From: Gammaproteobacteria bacterium
Lineage (GTDB): Bacteria > Pseudomonadota > Gammaproteobacteria > Pseudomonadales > Cellvibrionaceae
Assembly: GCA_021151625.1 (NCBI GenBank)
Contig: JAGKWY010000137.1
Location: 1-8,190, forward strand
Direction of reading: 5' to 3'
DNA: 8,190 nt
The position numbers and the translations under genes were made by a program. Below are positions 1 to 6,192 of the stretch, piece after piece; position 1 is the first letter of the stretch; each line of letters starts with the position of its first letter. The notes beneath the pieces are model-generated. The model did not search any database and was not told where the DNA came from. It saw nothing but the letters and a program-made list of their open reading frames with translations.

Positions 1-53
1 GTGTAGAAGTGACCAGTACCAGCAGAAGAGTTCAGACGAATTTTTTCGCGCAT
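1..53 (-). CDS. rpmG: 50S ribosomal protein L33, N-terminal 17 codons (cut by window edge)
   Basis: The visible start encodes MREKIRLNSSAGTGHFYT, the characteristic N-terminus of bacterial L33, a small protein of the large ribosomal subunit near the E site. The rest of the gene (normally about 51 codons) lies beyond base 1. The ATG at 53-51 is preceded by an AGGAG at 62-66 on the minus strand with normal spacing. It lies 15 bp downstream of rpmB, the conserved rpmB-rpmG order, so the two are almost certainly co-transcribed. No zinc-binding cysteine is seen in the visible part, but the segment is too short to classify the protein as zinc-binding or zinc-free. Confidence 0.93.
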   Translation of the reverse strand, partial: MREKIRLNSSAGTGHFY

Positions 54-68
54 GACAATAGCTCCTAA

Positions 69-305
69 TTACACTTTGTGGCCGTTGGCACGAACATCAG
101 CCAACACAGCTTCAATGCCGCGCTTGTCGATGATACGCATACCTTTTGGAGTCAGACGCAGAGTTACGAAACGCTTCTCAGCTTCTACCCAAAAACGGTG
201 AGATTGCAGGTTTGGCAAAAAACGACGCTTGGTGTGGTTTTTTGCGTGGGATACATTGTGACCGGTAACTGGGCGTTTGCCGGTAACTTGACATACTCTG
301 GACAT
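69..305 (-). CDS. rpmB: 50S ribosomal protein L28
   Basis: A 78-residue basic protein of exactly the usual L28 length. It begins MSRVCQVTGKRPVTGHNVSH and carries the typical TKRRFLPNLQSHRFWVE segment (about residues 25-41) and a C-terminal TLRLTPKGMRIIDKRGI region (about 49-65). L28 is a component of the large ribosomal subunit needed for assembly of 70S ribosomes. Only one of the zinc-ribbon cysteines found in some L28 proteins is present (Cys5), so this looks like the zinc-independent form. The ATG is preceded by GAGG at 313-316 with a 7-nt spacer. It is the first gene of an rpmB-rpmG transcription unit, with its own likely promoter at 471-499 and a leader of about 160 nt. Confidence 0.97.
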   Translation of the reverse strand: MSRVCQVTGKRPVTGHNVSHAKNHTKRRFLPNLQSHRFWVEAEKRFVTLRLTPKGMRIIDKRGIEAVLADVRANGHKV

Positions 306-432
306 TTTATTGCCTCATTCAAAAATCAGTGCGCTCTGCTGGAGGCGCGGTGCTAGAACCGTTAGTAATTAAACCATTAAACAGACTAACAACCAGCAAA
401 TGCGCCTTTAATCAGCCTATTCTTTCCTAAAC

Positions 433-458
433 GCGGCGGGAAAATTCGACACTGCCGC
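433..458 (-). other. Inverted repeat in the rpmB leader
   Basis: The arms GCGGC (433-437) and GCCGC (454-458) could form a 5-bp GC stem with a 16-nt loop very near the 5' end of the predicted rpmB-rpmG transcript. The left arm can also pair with GCCGCG at 464-469, which overlaps the predicted transcription start. There is no adjacent T-tract, so it does not look like a terminator. The stem is short and could be chance. Confidence 0.25.
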
Positions 459-470
459 AAAGAGCCGCGC

Positions 471-499
471 TTTATACCAAAAGCCGGCCCCAATAGCAA
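471..499 (-). promoter_or_regulatory. Likely sigma-70 promoter for rpmB-rpmG with GC-rich discriminator
   Basis: Read on the minus strand, a -35 box TTGCTA (499-494) and a -10 box TATAAA (476-471) are separated by exactly 17 nt. They match the consensus at 4/6 and 5/6 positions. The bases just after the -10 are GCGCGGC, a GC-rich discriminator of the kind found at ribosomal promoters under stringent (ppGpp/DksA) control. Transcription would start near 464, leaving a leader of about 160 nt before rpmB. The box matches are read directly; stringent control is an inference from the discriminator. Confidence 0.6.
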
Positions 500-530
500 C
501 GAAAAGGTTATTTTTTGAGCCTTGATTCGC

Positions 531-1205
531 CTAAATCAGGCCGCGCTCGGCAAAGGAGACCACTTCCAGATCCCCTACCACCATATGATCCAGTATCCGC
601 ACATCGATCAATTCGAGCGCTGCTTGCAACCGCTGGGTGATGCGCTGGTCGGCCTGGCTGGGCTCAGCAATGCCACTGGGGTGGTTATGCGCAAGCACCA
701 GGGCAGCTGCGTTGTGGACCATCGCCCTGCGTACCACCTCACGCGGATAAACAGCAGCACCGTCGATAGTCCCAAAAAACAACTCTTCATAAGTAATCAG
801 GCGGTTTTGGTTGTCGAGAAACAGGACCGCAAATACTTCGCGCGGCTGGTGACGCAACTGGGCACTCAGGTATTGGCGCACCAGATCCGGGCTGGAGAGC
901 AAGTCGCCCGCTTTCATTGTCGCGGAAAGATGACGGCGCCCCATCTCCAATACCGCTTGTAGCTGCGCGTATTTGGCATTGCCTAAACCCAGTCCTTTGC
1001 AAAAATCTGCCTGGGTCGCTTCGAGCAAGGGGCGCAAACCGCCATATTGCACCAGTAAATCGCGCGCCAAATCGACGGCCGATTTACCCGTCACTCCAAT
1101 ACGTAAGAAAATCGCCAGCAATTCAGCGTCTGAAAGGGCTCGCGGCCCAAGTGTCAGCAATTTTTCACGTGGACGTTCGGCCTCAGGCCAGTCGGTAATA
1201 GACAT
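531..1205 (-). CDS. radC: RadC-family JAB/MPN-domain protein
   Basis: A 224-residue protein of full family length. The N-terminus has the PREKLL and LSDAELLAIFLRIG motifs (12-37) of the RadC N-terminal region, then a helix-hairpin-helix-like GLGLGNAKYAQLQA (71-84). The C-terminal JAB domain holds the metal-binding JAMM motif: His173, His175, Ser183 and Asp186 in HNHPSGIAEPSQAD, so the metalloprotease-like site is intact. Despite the name, the family's role is unresolved; the old link to DNA repair in E. coli has not held up, so no function is assigned. The ATG at 1205 is preferred over the TTG one codon upstream because an AAGGAG lies 8 nt before the ATG and family members start MSI-x-DWP. 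It sits upstream of rpmB on the same strand, divergent from coaBC, as in E. coli. Confidence 0.95.
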   Translation of the reverse strand: MSITDWPEAERPREKLLTLGPRALSDAELLAIFLRIGVTGKSAVDLARDLLVQYGGLRPLLEATQADFCKGLGLGNAKYAQLQAVLEMGRRHLSATMKAGDLLSSPDLVRQYLSAQLRHQPREVFAVLFLDNQNRLITYEELFFGTIDGAAVYPREVVRRAMVHNAAALVLAHNHPSGIAEPSQADQRITQRLQAALELIDVRILDHMVVGDLEVVSFAERGLI

Positions 1206-1213
1206 CAAGAAAA

Positions 1214-1219
1214 CTCCTT
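1214..1219 (-). promoter_or_regulatory. radC ribosome binding site
   Basis: AAGGAG on the minus strand is a near-perfect Shine-Dalgarno sequence. It is 8 nt from the ATG at 1205 but only 5 nt from the TTG at 1208, so it fixes the start of radC at the ATG. Confidence 0.8.
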
Positions 1220-1404
1220 TTCAAATAAACAACCCTATGGGTCAATCCCTGTTCGCCTGTTATACCGGGTAATGCCCGCAGCAGATGCGAAAACGCTGCC
1301 AAGAATGGTATCTTAGCGGCCTTTCGTCAAGCGCCTCACAGCGCGGGCCCCAAGCCCGACAGGGCGGTGGCCGTTAGTGGCCAATTACGTACTTTCAGCT
1401 AAGG

Positions 1405-1433
1405 TTGTTCACTAGCTGTCCACTTTCTATTAC
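1405..1433 (+). promoter_or_regulatory. Weak candidate promoter for coaBC
   Basis: TTGTTC (1405-1410) and TATTAC (1428-1433) are spaced 17 nt apart, with 3/6 and 4/6 matches to the sigma-70 boxes. Transcription would start around 1440, giving a leader of only about 11 nt before the coaBC ATG. That would agree with the absence of a good Shine-Dalgarno sequence there. Better matches may be missed, so this is only a candidate. Confidence 0.3.
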
Positions 1434-1450
1434 CGGGGCTGCCTTCATTC

Positions 1451-2656
1451 ATGAGTTCACTGGCCAATAAACAGATTCTGCTTGGCGTCACTGGCGGTAT
1501 TGCCGCCTATAAAAGTGCCGACCTGGTGCGCCGTCTGCAGGATGCAGGCGCCAGTGTACAGGTGGTGATGACACCCGCCGCGCAGGAATTTATCACCCCA
1601 TTGACTATGCAGGCGTTATCCGGCTACCCGGTACATACCCAATTACTTGACCCGGAAGCCGAAGCTGGTATGGGCCATATTCAGTTGGCGCGCTGGGCAG
1701 ACCTGGTATTAATCGCCCCTGCAACCGCTGATTTTATGGCGCGCTTGAGTCAGGGCCTGGGCAATGACCTGTTAACCAACATCTGTCTGGCCACTGCCGC
1801 CCCTATCGCACTGGCGCCGGCGATGAACCAGGGCATGTGGCGCAATGCAGCAACACAAACCAATCTGGATATTCTCATAGAGCGCAAAGTTCATATTTTT
1901 GGCCCCGCCGATGGCGGTCAGGCCTGCGGTGATATTGGCCCGGGGCGCATGCTCGAACCCTCACAAATTATCGATATGGCCGCACGTCTGTTCACTACGG
2001 GCAGCCTCGCCGGCAAAAAAGTGGTGATCACCGCTGGCCCCACCCGCGAAGCTATAGACCCGGTGCGCTACATCAGCAATCACAGCTCAGGCAAAATGGG
2101 TTATGCATTAGTCCAGGCAGCAGTGGAAGCGGGCGCACAGACTGTATTGATCAGCGGCCCTACCCAGCTAGTAAAACCGGCACGTGCGCGCTGTATTGAT
2201 GTAATGACCGCCGAAGAGATGTACGCCGCCAGCATGGCCGAGGCGCAGGACTGCGACCTGTTTATCGCCGCCGCCGCCGTAGCCGATTACCGCCCGGCAG
2301 AAGTGCCCGCCCAAAAAATGAAAAAGGGTGACAGCGACAGCATCACCCTTACCCTGGTGAAGAACCCCGATATAGTTGCCAGCGTTGCTGCGCTTGCGCG
2401 TAAACCCTTTACCGTAGGTTTTGCCGCTGAGTCTGAAAGACTGCTCGACTATGCCCGCGCCAAGCTGGAGCGCAAAAATCTTGATCTGGTGATAGCCAAC
2501 AATATTGCAGTAAGCCATATAGGCTTTAATAGCGATGACAATGCCGTCACGCTGATCGATAAACACTCCAGCACCGACATCAGCCAGCGCAGCAAGCAAC
2601 AACTTGCACGCGAACTTATTGCCTGTTTTGCGCAAAAACTGGCAACACAACTATAA
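1451..2656 (+). CDS. coaBC: Bifunctional phosphopantothenoylcysteine decarboxylase / phosphopantothenate-cysteine ligase
   Basis: A 401-residue cytoplasmic enzyme carrying out two successive steps of coenzyme A synthesis: CTP-dependent joining of cysteine to 4'-phosphopantothenate (CoaB), then FMN-dependent decarboxylation to 4'-phosphopantetheine (CoaC). The N-terminal flavoprotein half (about 1-185) shows GVTGGIAAYKSADLVRRL, the catalytic His76 in GHIQLARWADL, the substrate-binding APAMNQGMW (122-130) and Cys159 in DGGQACGD. The CoaB half (about 188-401) shows TAGPTREAIDPVRYISNHSSGKMG (194-217, with Asn210), AAAVADYRP (274-282), the K-M-K-K motif at 289-292 and LVKNPDIVASVA (302-313). All key residues are present. 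No clear Shine-Dalgarno sequence precedes the ATG; only a GGGG lies 13 nt upstream. It heads the coaBC-algC-argB-slmA run. The dut gene expected next is absent. Confidence 0.97.
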   Translation: MSSLANKQILLGVTGGIAAYKSADLVRRLQDAGASVQVVMTPAAQEFITPLTMQALSGYPVHTQLLDPEAEAGMGHIQLARWADLVLIAPATADFMARLSQGLGNDLLTNICLATAAPIALAPAMNQGMWRNAATQTNLDILIERKVHIFGPADGGQACGDIGPGRMLEPSQIIDMAARLFTTGSLAGKKVVITAGPTREAIDPVRYISNHSSGKMGYALVQAAVEAGAQTVLISGPTQLVKPARARCIDVMTAEEMYAASMAEAQDCDLFIAAAAVADYRPAEVPAQKMKKGDSDSITLTLVKNPDIVASVAALARKPFTVGFAAESERLLDYARAKLERKNLDLVIANNIAVSHIGFNSDDNAVTLIDKHSSTDISQRSKQQLARELIACFAQKLATQL

Positions 2657-2675
2657 GCACGTCACAGAGAAAAAT

Positions 2676-2682
2676 GGGAAGG
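2676..2682 (+). promoter_or_regulatory. Ribosome binding site selecting a GTG start for algC
   Basis: GGGAAGG ends 7 nt before the GTG at 2690. The next in-frame ATG is 24 codons further on and has no comparable site. This supports the GTG start and hence the full N-terminal cytoplasmic tail. Confidence 0.65.
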
Positions 2683-2689
2683 TAAACGA

Positions 2690-5194
2690 GTGAACCCCAA
2701 AGATCCGCTCCTTGCAAAACCTGACGCAGGTACACACCTTTCGCGTACAGCACAGCGCGCAATGGAAGCCGCTAAACGCAAAGCAGCTATGCAACAAAAA
2801 ATCCTGTTGATCTTGTTGGGTATAGCCCTGATTATCAATGTGATTGTTGCCTATGTGCTCTATCAGAGTCTGGTAGTCAAACAGGAACAGGAAAATCTTG
2901 CCAGATTAACGCAGGAGAAAGTTGATGACCGTAAACTCGCGCTGGAAAAATATTTTGCCGAGCAAGATAAACTTATAAATCAAATTGCCAAAGATACCGA
3001 ATTTGTTACTGCGCTCGACCCTTCTGCAACTCCGGAGTTGCGTCAGCAAACTGAACAGACATGGCAGACAAAAATTCCCCTCGCCTTACACCTTCGCTTA
3101 ATACCAATTGGTACAGCCGCATTGGAGCGCGATAGCGAGTTCCCCCTGCGCTTTGCCGAACTGGATTTAATCCAGCGTGCCGAACAGCACAAAGCTATAT
3201 TGCCTGAGCTGGCTACTATCGGTGAGCGCCAGTTTTTATACTGGATCCGCCCTATACCTAATGATCAGCAAAGTGATCCGTTAGGCACACTGATGATTAC
3301 ACTTAATCCGGAGGAGATATTCAAAATATTTTCTGCTGCCGATGCAGACCTGGGTGAGTATGTCTTGTTGCAACAATTTAGTGGAAGCCCACCACAAGTA
3401 TTGAAAAAACATGGCGCAGGGACGGTAGGAGCTAACAAGCAAGCAAATGTCGCAGGCAGCCATCTACAAGTAAAATTCACCCCGTCCAATGCATTGGCAG
3501 AGGCCGCACAAGAATTGCCAACCCTCTGGATACTTGTTGTTAGCCTCATTGCAGCGACGAGCCTTGCATTAACATGGTTATTGAGCAAAATGCTTGTTCG
3601 CAGAGAAATAGGTAATCTCGAAACACTTCCCCATCTTCCAGAGCTTGCCAAAGCAAATAAACAAGCAGTTGTAGATGAAAATTCCCTTGCCAATCCGCTC
3701 TTTCAAAAACAAGATATTCTCGATATAGCCATGATTGGCGAAGATGAAAACATTCTCGGGCTGGATCAAGCCTCTGGCAAAAAATCGGCAGCTAATCCGC
3801 GCAATAAAATTAGCGAAGCCGATGTACCCGCAGAGATTTTTCGCTCTTACGATATTCGCGGTTTGGTCGGCAGCCAAATAACACCTGAGCTTGCGCAATT
3901 AATTGGCCAGGCCGTTGGCAGTGAAGCTATAGATCAGGGTGAGCGCAATATTGTGGTCGCACGCGATGGCCGTACGCACAGTGAATCACTTACCGAAGCC
4001 TTGATCAAAGGTGTTCTGCGCACGGGTTGTAACGTTATTAATATCGGTGTAGTTCCCACTCCGTTAATGTATTTCTCCACATTTCATTTTGAAGACAGCA
4101 ACAGCGGTGTCATGGTAACGGCTAGTCACAATCCGAAGGAATACAACGGTTTTAAAGTAGTTATCAACAATCGCGCGCTCGCTGATGATGCAGTTACTGA
4201 ATTGCGCACACGCATTATTGGTCAGCGTTTTCATCAAGGGCTGGGCGAAGAAATTCCGCGTACCATTATTCCTGACTATATCGACCGCATATTTTCTGAT
4301 GTTGCCCTCGCCAGCAATGTGACGCTGGTAGTGGACGCAGGCAATGCAGTGCCCGGCGTGGTCGCACCACAATTATTTGAAGAATTGGGCTGCGATGTAA
4401 TTCCGCTGTTTTGTGACTTGGACGGTGATTTCCCCAATCATGAGCCAGACCCAACCCATGAAAAAAATCTAAAAGCGCTGATTGACAAAGTACAAGAAAC
4501 CAATGCGGATATAGGTGTTGCTTTCGATGGTGACGGTGATCGCCTGGTGGTAGTAACTCCCAAGGGCGATATTATCTGGCCCGATCGTTTATTAATGTTA
4601 TTCGCCAAAGACGTACTCGCCCGTCACCCAGGTGCTGATGTGCTATTTGATGTGAAATGCTCGCGCCAGCTAAATCAGGTGATCAGCAGTTACGGTGGCC
4701 GGCCGATTATGTGGAAGACCGGTCACTCACCCATGAAAGCCAAAATGGAAGAAACACAGGCATTAATTGGTGGCGAATATTCCGGCCATATTTTTATCAA
4801 AGACCGTTGGTATGGTTTTGATGATGGCATTTATGCCATGGCGCGTTTACTGGAAATAATCACTCTGCGCGATCAAAACATCGATGATATTTTTGCTGCC
4901 TTCCCGCAACTGTATTCAACCCCGGAATTGAAAGTTGCCGTGTCCGAACAGGACAAGTTTGGGTTGATCGGAAAAATTGCAGAATCCGGTGATTTTGCCA
5001 ACGGCACTATCACAACTATTGATGGACTGCGAGTGGATTACACCAAGGGCTGGGGATTGGTGCGTGCTTCAAACACCTCACCAGCGCTCACCCTGCGCTT
5101 TGAGGCGGAATCACCCGAAGCGCTGGAAAAAATCCAGCAAATTTTTAAACGCGAATTGCTAAAAGCAGATAAAACACTGGCAGTTCCTTTTTAA
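2690..5194 (+). CDS. algC: Membrane-anchored phosphomannomutase/phosphoglucomutase, long AlgC form
   Basis: An 834-residue protein whose last 457 residues (about 378-834) are an AlgC-type alpha-D-phosphohexomutase. This enzyme interconverts mannose or glucose 6- and 1-phosphates to supply sugar nucleotides for exopolysaccharide and lipopolysaccharide. The site is complete: phosphoserine loop TASHNP (Ser479), metal loop DGDGDR (613-618), sugar-specificity loop GEYSGH (695-700) and phosphate loop RASNTSP (792-798). In front lie a basic cytoplasmic tail (1-37), a membrane helix (about 38-60), a region of about 215 residues predicted to be periplasmic and opening with a charged helical stretch (63-100), a second membrane helix (about 277-299) and an acidic, probably flexible linker (about 305-377). 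Basic residues flank both helices on the predicted cytoplasmic side (K30-K37, R304-R305), so the catalytic domain faces the cytoplasm. Classical AlgC is about 463 residues. Longer forms are recalled in related gammaproteobacteria; the ligand of the outer domain is not known to me. Confidence 0.93.
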   Translation: MNPKDPLLAKPDAGTHLSRTAQRAMEAAKRKAAMQQKILLILLGIALIINVIVAYVLYQSLVVKQEQENLARLTQEKVDDRKLALEKYFAEQDKLINQIAKDTEFVTALDPSATPELRQQTEQTWQTKIPLALHLRLIPIGTAALERDSEFPLRFAELDLIQRAEQHKAILPELATIGERQFLYWIRPIPNDQQSDPLGTLMITLNPEEIFKIFSAADADLGEYVLLQQFSGSPPQVLKKHGAGTVGANKQANVAGSHLQVKFTPSNALAEAAQELPTLWILVVSLIAATSLALTWLLSKMLVRREIGNLETLPHLPELAKANKQAVVDENSLANPLFQKQDILDIAMIGEDENILGLDQASGKKSAANPRNKISEADVPAEIFRSYDIRGLVGSQITPELAQLIGQAVGSEAIDQGERNIVVARDGRTHSESLTEALIKGVLRTGCNVINIGVVPTPLMYFSTFHFEDSNSGVMVTASHNPKEYNGFKVVINNRALADDAVTELRTRIIGQRFHQGLGEEIPRTIIPDYIDRIFSDVALASNVTLVVDAGNAVPGVVAPQLFEELGCDVIPLFCDLDGDFPNHEPDPTHEKNLKALIDKVQETNADIGVAFDGDGDRLVVVTPKGDIIWPDRLLMLFAKDVLARHPGADVLFDVKCSRQLNQVISSYGGRPIMWKTGHSPMKAKMEETQALIGGEYSGHIFIKDRWYGFDDGIYAMARLLEIITLRDQNIDDIFAAFPQLYSTPELKVAVSEQDKFGLIGKIAESGDFANGTITTIDGLRVDYTKGWGLVRASNTSPALTLRFEAESPEALEKIQQIFKRELLKADKTLAVPF

Positions 5195-5234
5195 TTTTTT
5201 ACTAATTTCTATTGTTCACAGGATTAATTTTTTT

Positions 5235-6143
5235 ATGTCATTAAATCGTGAATCAGCAATGAATATTGCAAACGTACTCACCGAAGCTCTGCCCTACATT
5301 CAGCGCTTTACCGGCAAAACCGTCGTGGTGAAATTTGGCGGCAACGCAATGGAAGGTGAAGAGCTGCAAAACAGTTTTGCGCGCGACATAGTGTTGATGA
5401 AACTGGTTGGTATGAACCCGGTAGTAGTGCATGGCGGCGGCCCGCAAATTGGCAGCCTGCTGGAAAAACTCAATATCAAATCCGAATTTATCAACGGCAT
5501 GCGCGTGACTGATAGCGCCACTATGGATGTGGTAGAAATGGTATTGGGCGGCACGGTCAACAAGCAAATCGTCAGCCTGATCAACCGCAACGGTGGCCAG
5601 GCGATTGGTTTAACTGGTAAAGACGGACAGTTGATTCGCGCGAAAAAATTAACTGTTACCCACAAAACACCCGATATGCTCGCGCCGGAAATTCTTGATA
5701 TAGGTCATGTCGGTGAAGTAGAAAACGTAAACACCTCAGTTATCGACATGCTGATCAACAGCGATTTTATTCCGGTAATTGCACCAATTGGTGTAGGTGA
5801 AGATGGGGCATCCTACAATATTAATGCCGATTTGGTTGCCGGAAAAATTGCCGAATTCCTGCGCGCTGAAAAATTAATGTTGCTTACCAATGTGTCCGGC
5901 CTGCAAGACAAGCAGGGCAATGTACTTACTGGCTTAAGTACCGAACAAGTCGATGGTTTGATTGCAGACGGCACTATTTATGGTGGCATGCTACCCAAAA
6001 TTGCCTGTGCATTGGACGCCGTCAAAGGCGGTGTTACCAGCGCCCATATTATTGATGGTCGCGTTGACCACGCGGTATTGCTGGAAATTTTTACCGACGC
6101 AGGCGTAGGCACACTGATTACCAATAAACCGCGCAACAACTAA
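5235..6143 (+). CDS. argB: Acetylglutamate kinase
   Basis: A 302-residue amino acid kinase that phosphorylates N-acetyl-L-glutamate with ATP, the second step of arginine synthesis. Motifs seen: KFGGNAM (33-39, ATP phosphate-binding lysine), VHGGGPQIG (65-73), MRVTD (89-93, substrate arginine), NINADLVAG (195-203), GGMLPK (250-255, catalytic lysine) and a C-terminal HAVLLEIFTDAGVGT (279-293). The roughly 25-residue N-terminal helix NVLTEALPYIQRF before the kinase core, together with the C-terminal His/Glu/Gly signature, is typical of hexameric, arginine-inhibited enzymes such as that of Pseudomonas aeruginosa. Feedback inhibition by arginine is therefore inferred. The ATG at 5235 has an AGGA 11 nt upstream, a little far but better than anything before the Met at codon 9. 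It follows algC by 40 A/T-rich bases, the Pseudomonas order. Confidence 0.97.
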   Translation: MSLNRESAMNIANVLTEALPYIQRFTGKTVVVKFGGNAMEGEELQNSFARDIVLMKLVGMNPVVVHGGGPQIGSLLEKLNIKSEFINGMRVTDSATMDVVEMVLGGTVNKQIVSLINRNGGQAIGLTGKDGQLIRAKKLTVTHKTPDMLAPEILDIGHVGEVENVNTSVIDMLINSDFIPVIAPIGVGEDGASYNINADLVAGKIAEFLRAEKLMLLTNVSGLQDKQGNVLTGLSTEQVDGLIADGTIYGGMLPKIACALDAVKGGVTSAHIIDGRVDHAVLLEIFTDAGVGTLITNKPRNN

Positions 6144-6151
6144 TTAATATT

Positions 6152-6177
6152 GCCGCAGCGACCCTGGTTGCTGCGGC
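6152..6177 (+). other. Strong hairpin between argB and slmA
   Basis: GCCGCAGC (6152-6159) and GCTGCGGC (6170-6177) are perfect 8-bp inverted repeats. Three inner pairs (one G-U) could extend the stem around a 4-nt loop. It begins 8 nt after the argB stop and ends 5 nt before the slmA Shine-Dalgarno sequence. No T-tract follows on either strand, so it does not fit a Rho-independent terminator. Roles in mRNA 3'-end protection of the upstream message or in modulating slmA translation are inferences. Confidence 0.7.
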
Positions 6178-6182
6178 GCGAA

Positions 6183-6188
6183 TGGAGG
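6183..6188 (+). promoter_or_regulatory. slmA ribosome binding site, unusually close to the start
   Basis: TGGAGG ends 4 nt before the slmA ATG at 6193, shorter than the usual 5-9 nt. It lies just downstream of the argB-slmA hairpin. The strong core but tight spacing may lower initiation. Confidence 0.55.
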
Positions 6189-6192
6189 CGGC

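Larger units (their letters stand above)
1206..1450. other. Divergent radC / coaBC intergenic region
   Basis: This 245-bp spacer must hold the promoters of both radC and coaBC. No ORF beyond about 11 codons is visible. It contains several inverted repeats: CGGGC/GCCCG (1344-1358, 5-nt loop), TGGCC/GGCCA (1368-1383, 6-nt loop) and a weaker CGGG/CCCG (1266-1278). Around 1258-1266 the sequence TGTTATACC resembles an extended -10 on the plus strand, and its complement GGTATAAC resembles a -10 for radC on the minus strand. Neither has a convincing -35. None of the repeats is followed by a T-tract. Confidence 0.6.

Noticed and set aside
505..540. Possible terminator after radC
   Set aside because: A short imperfect inverted repeat overlaps the radC stop, but on the minus strand it is followed by an A-run rather than a T-run; radC may read through into rpmB.
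522..962. 146-codon plus-strand ORF
   Set aside because: It lies wholly opposite radC, whose family motifs and length are clear; the product resembles no known family and has no ribosome binding site of note.
2168..2650. 160-codon minus-strand ORF opposite coaBC
   Set aside because: Shadow of the CoaB domain; its composition follows the codon bias of the coding strand and it shows no recognisable motifs.
3265..3693. 142-codon minus-strand ORF opposite the algC extension
   Set aside because: I considered whether the algC N-terminal extension was spurious and this ORF real. The membrane helices, flanking charges, GTG with good ribosome binding site and unbroken frame favour the algC reading.
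3731..3733. Internal ATG (codon 348 of algC) as the start of a short AlgC
   Set aside because: No Shine-Dalgarno sequence precedes it and the upstream frame is open and protein-like; the long form is better supported.
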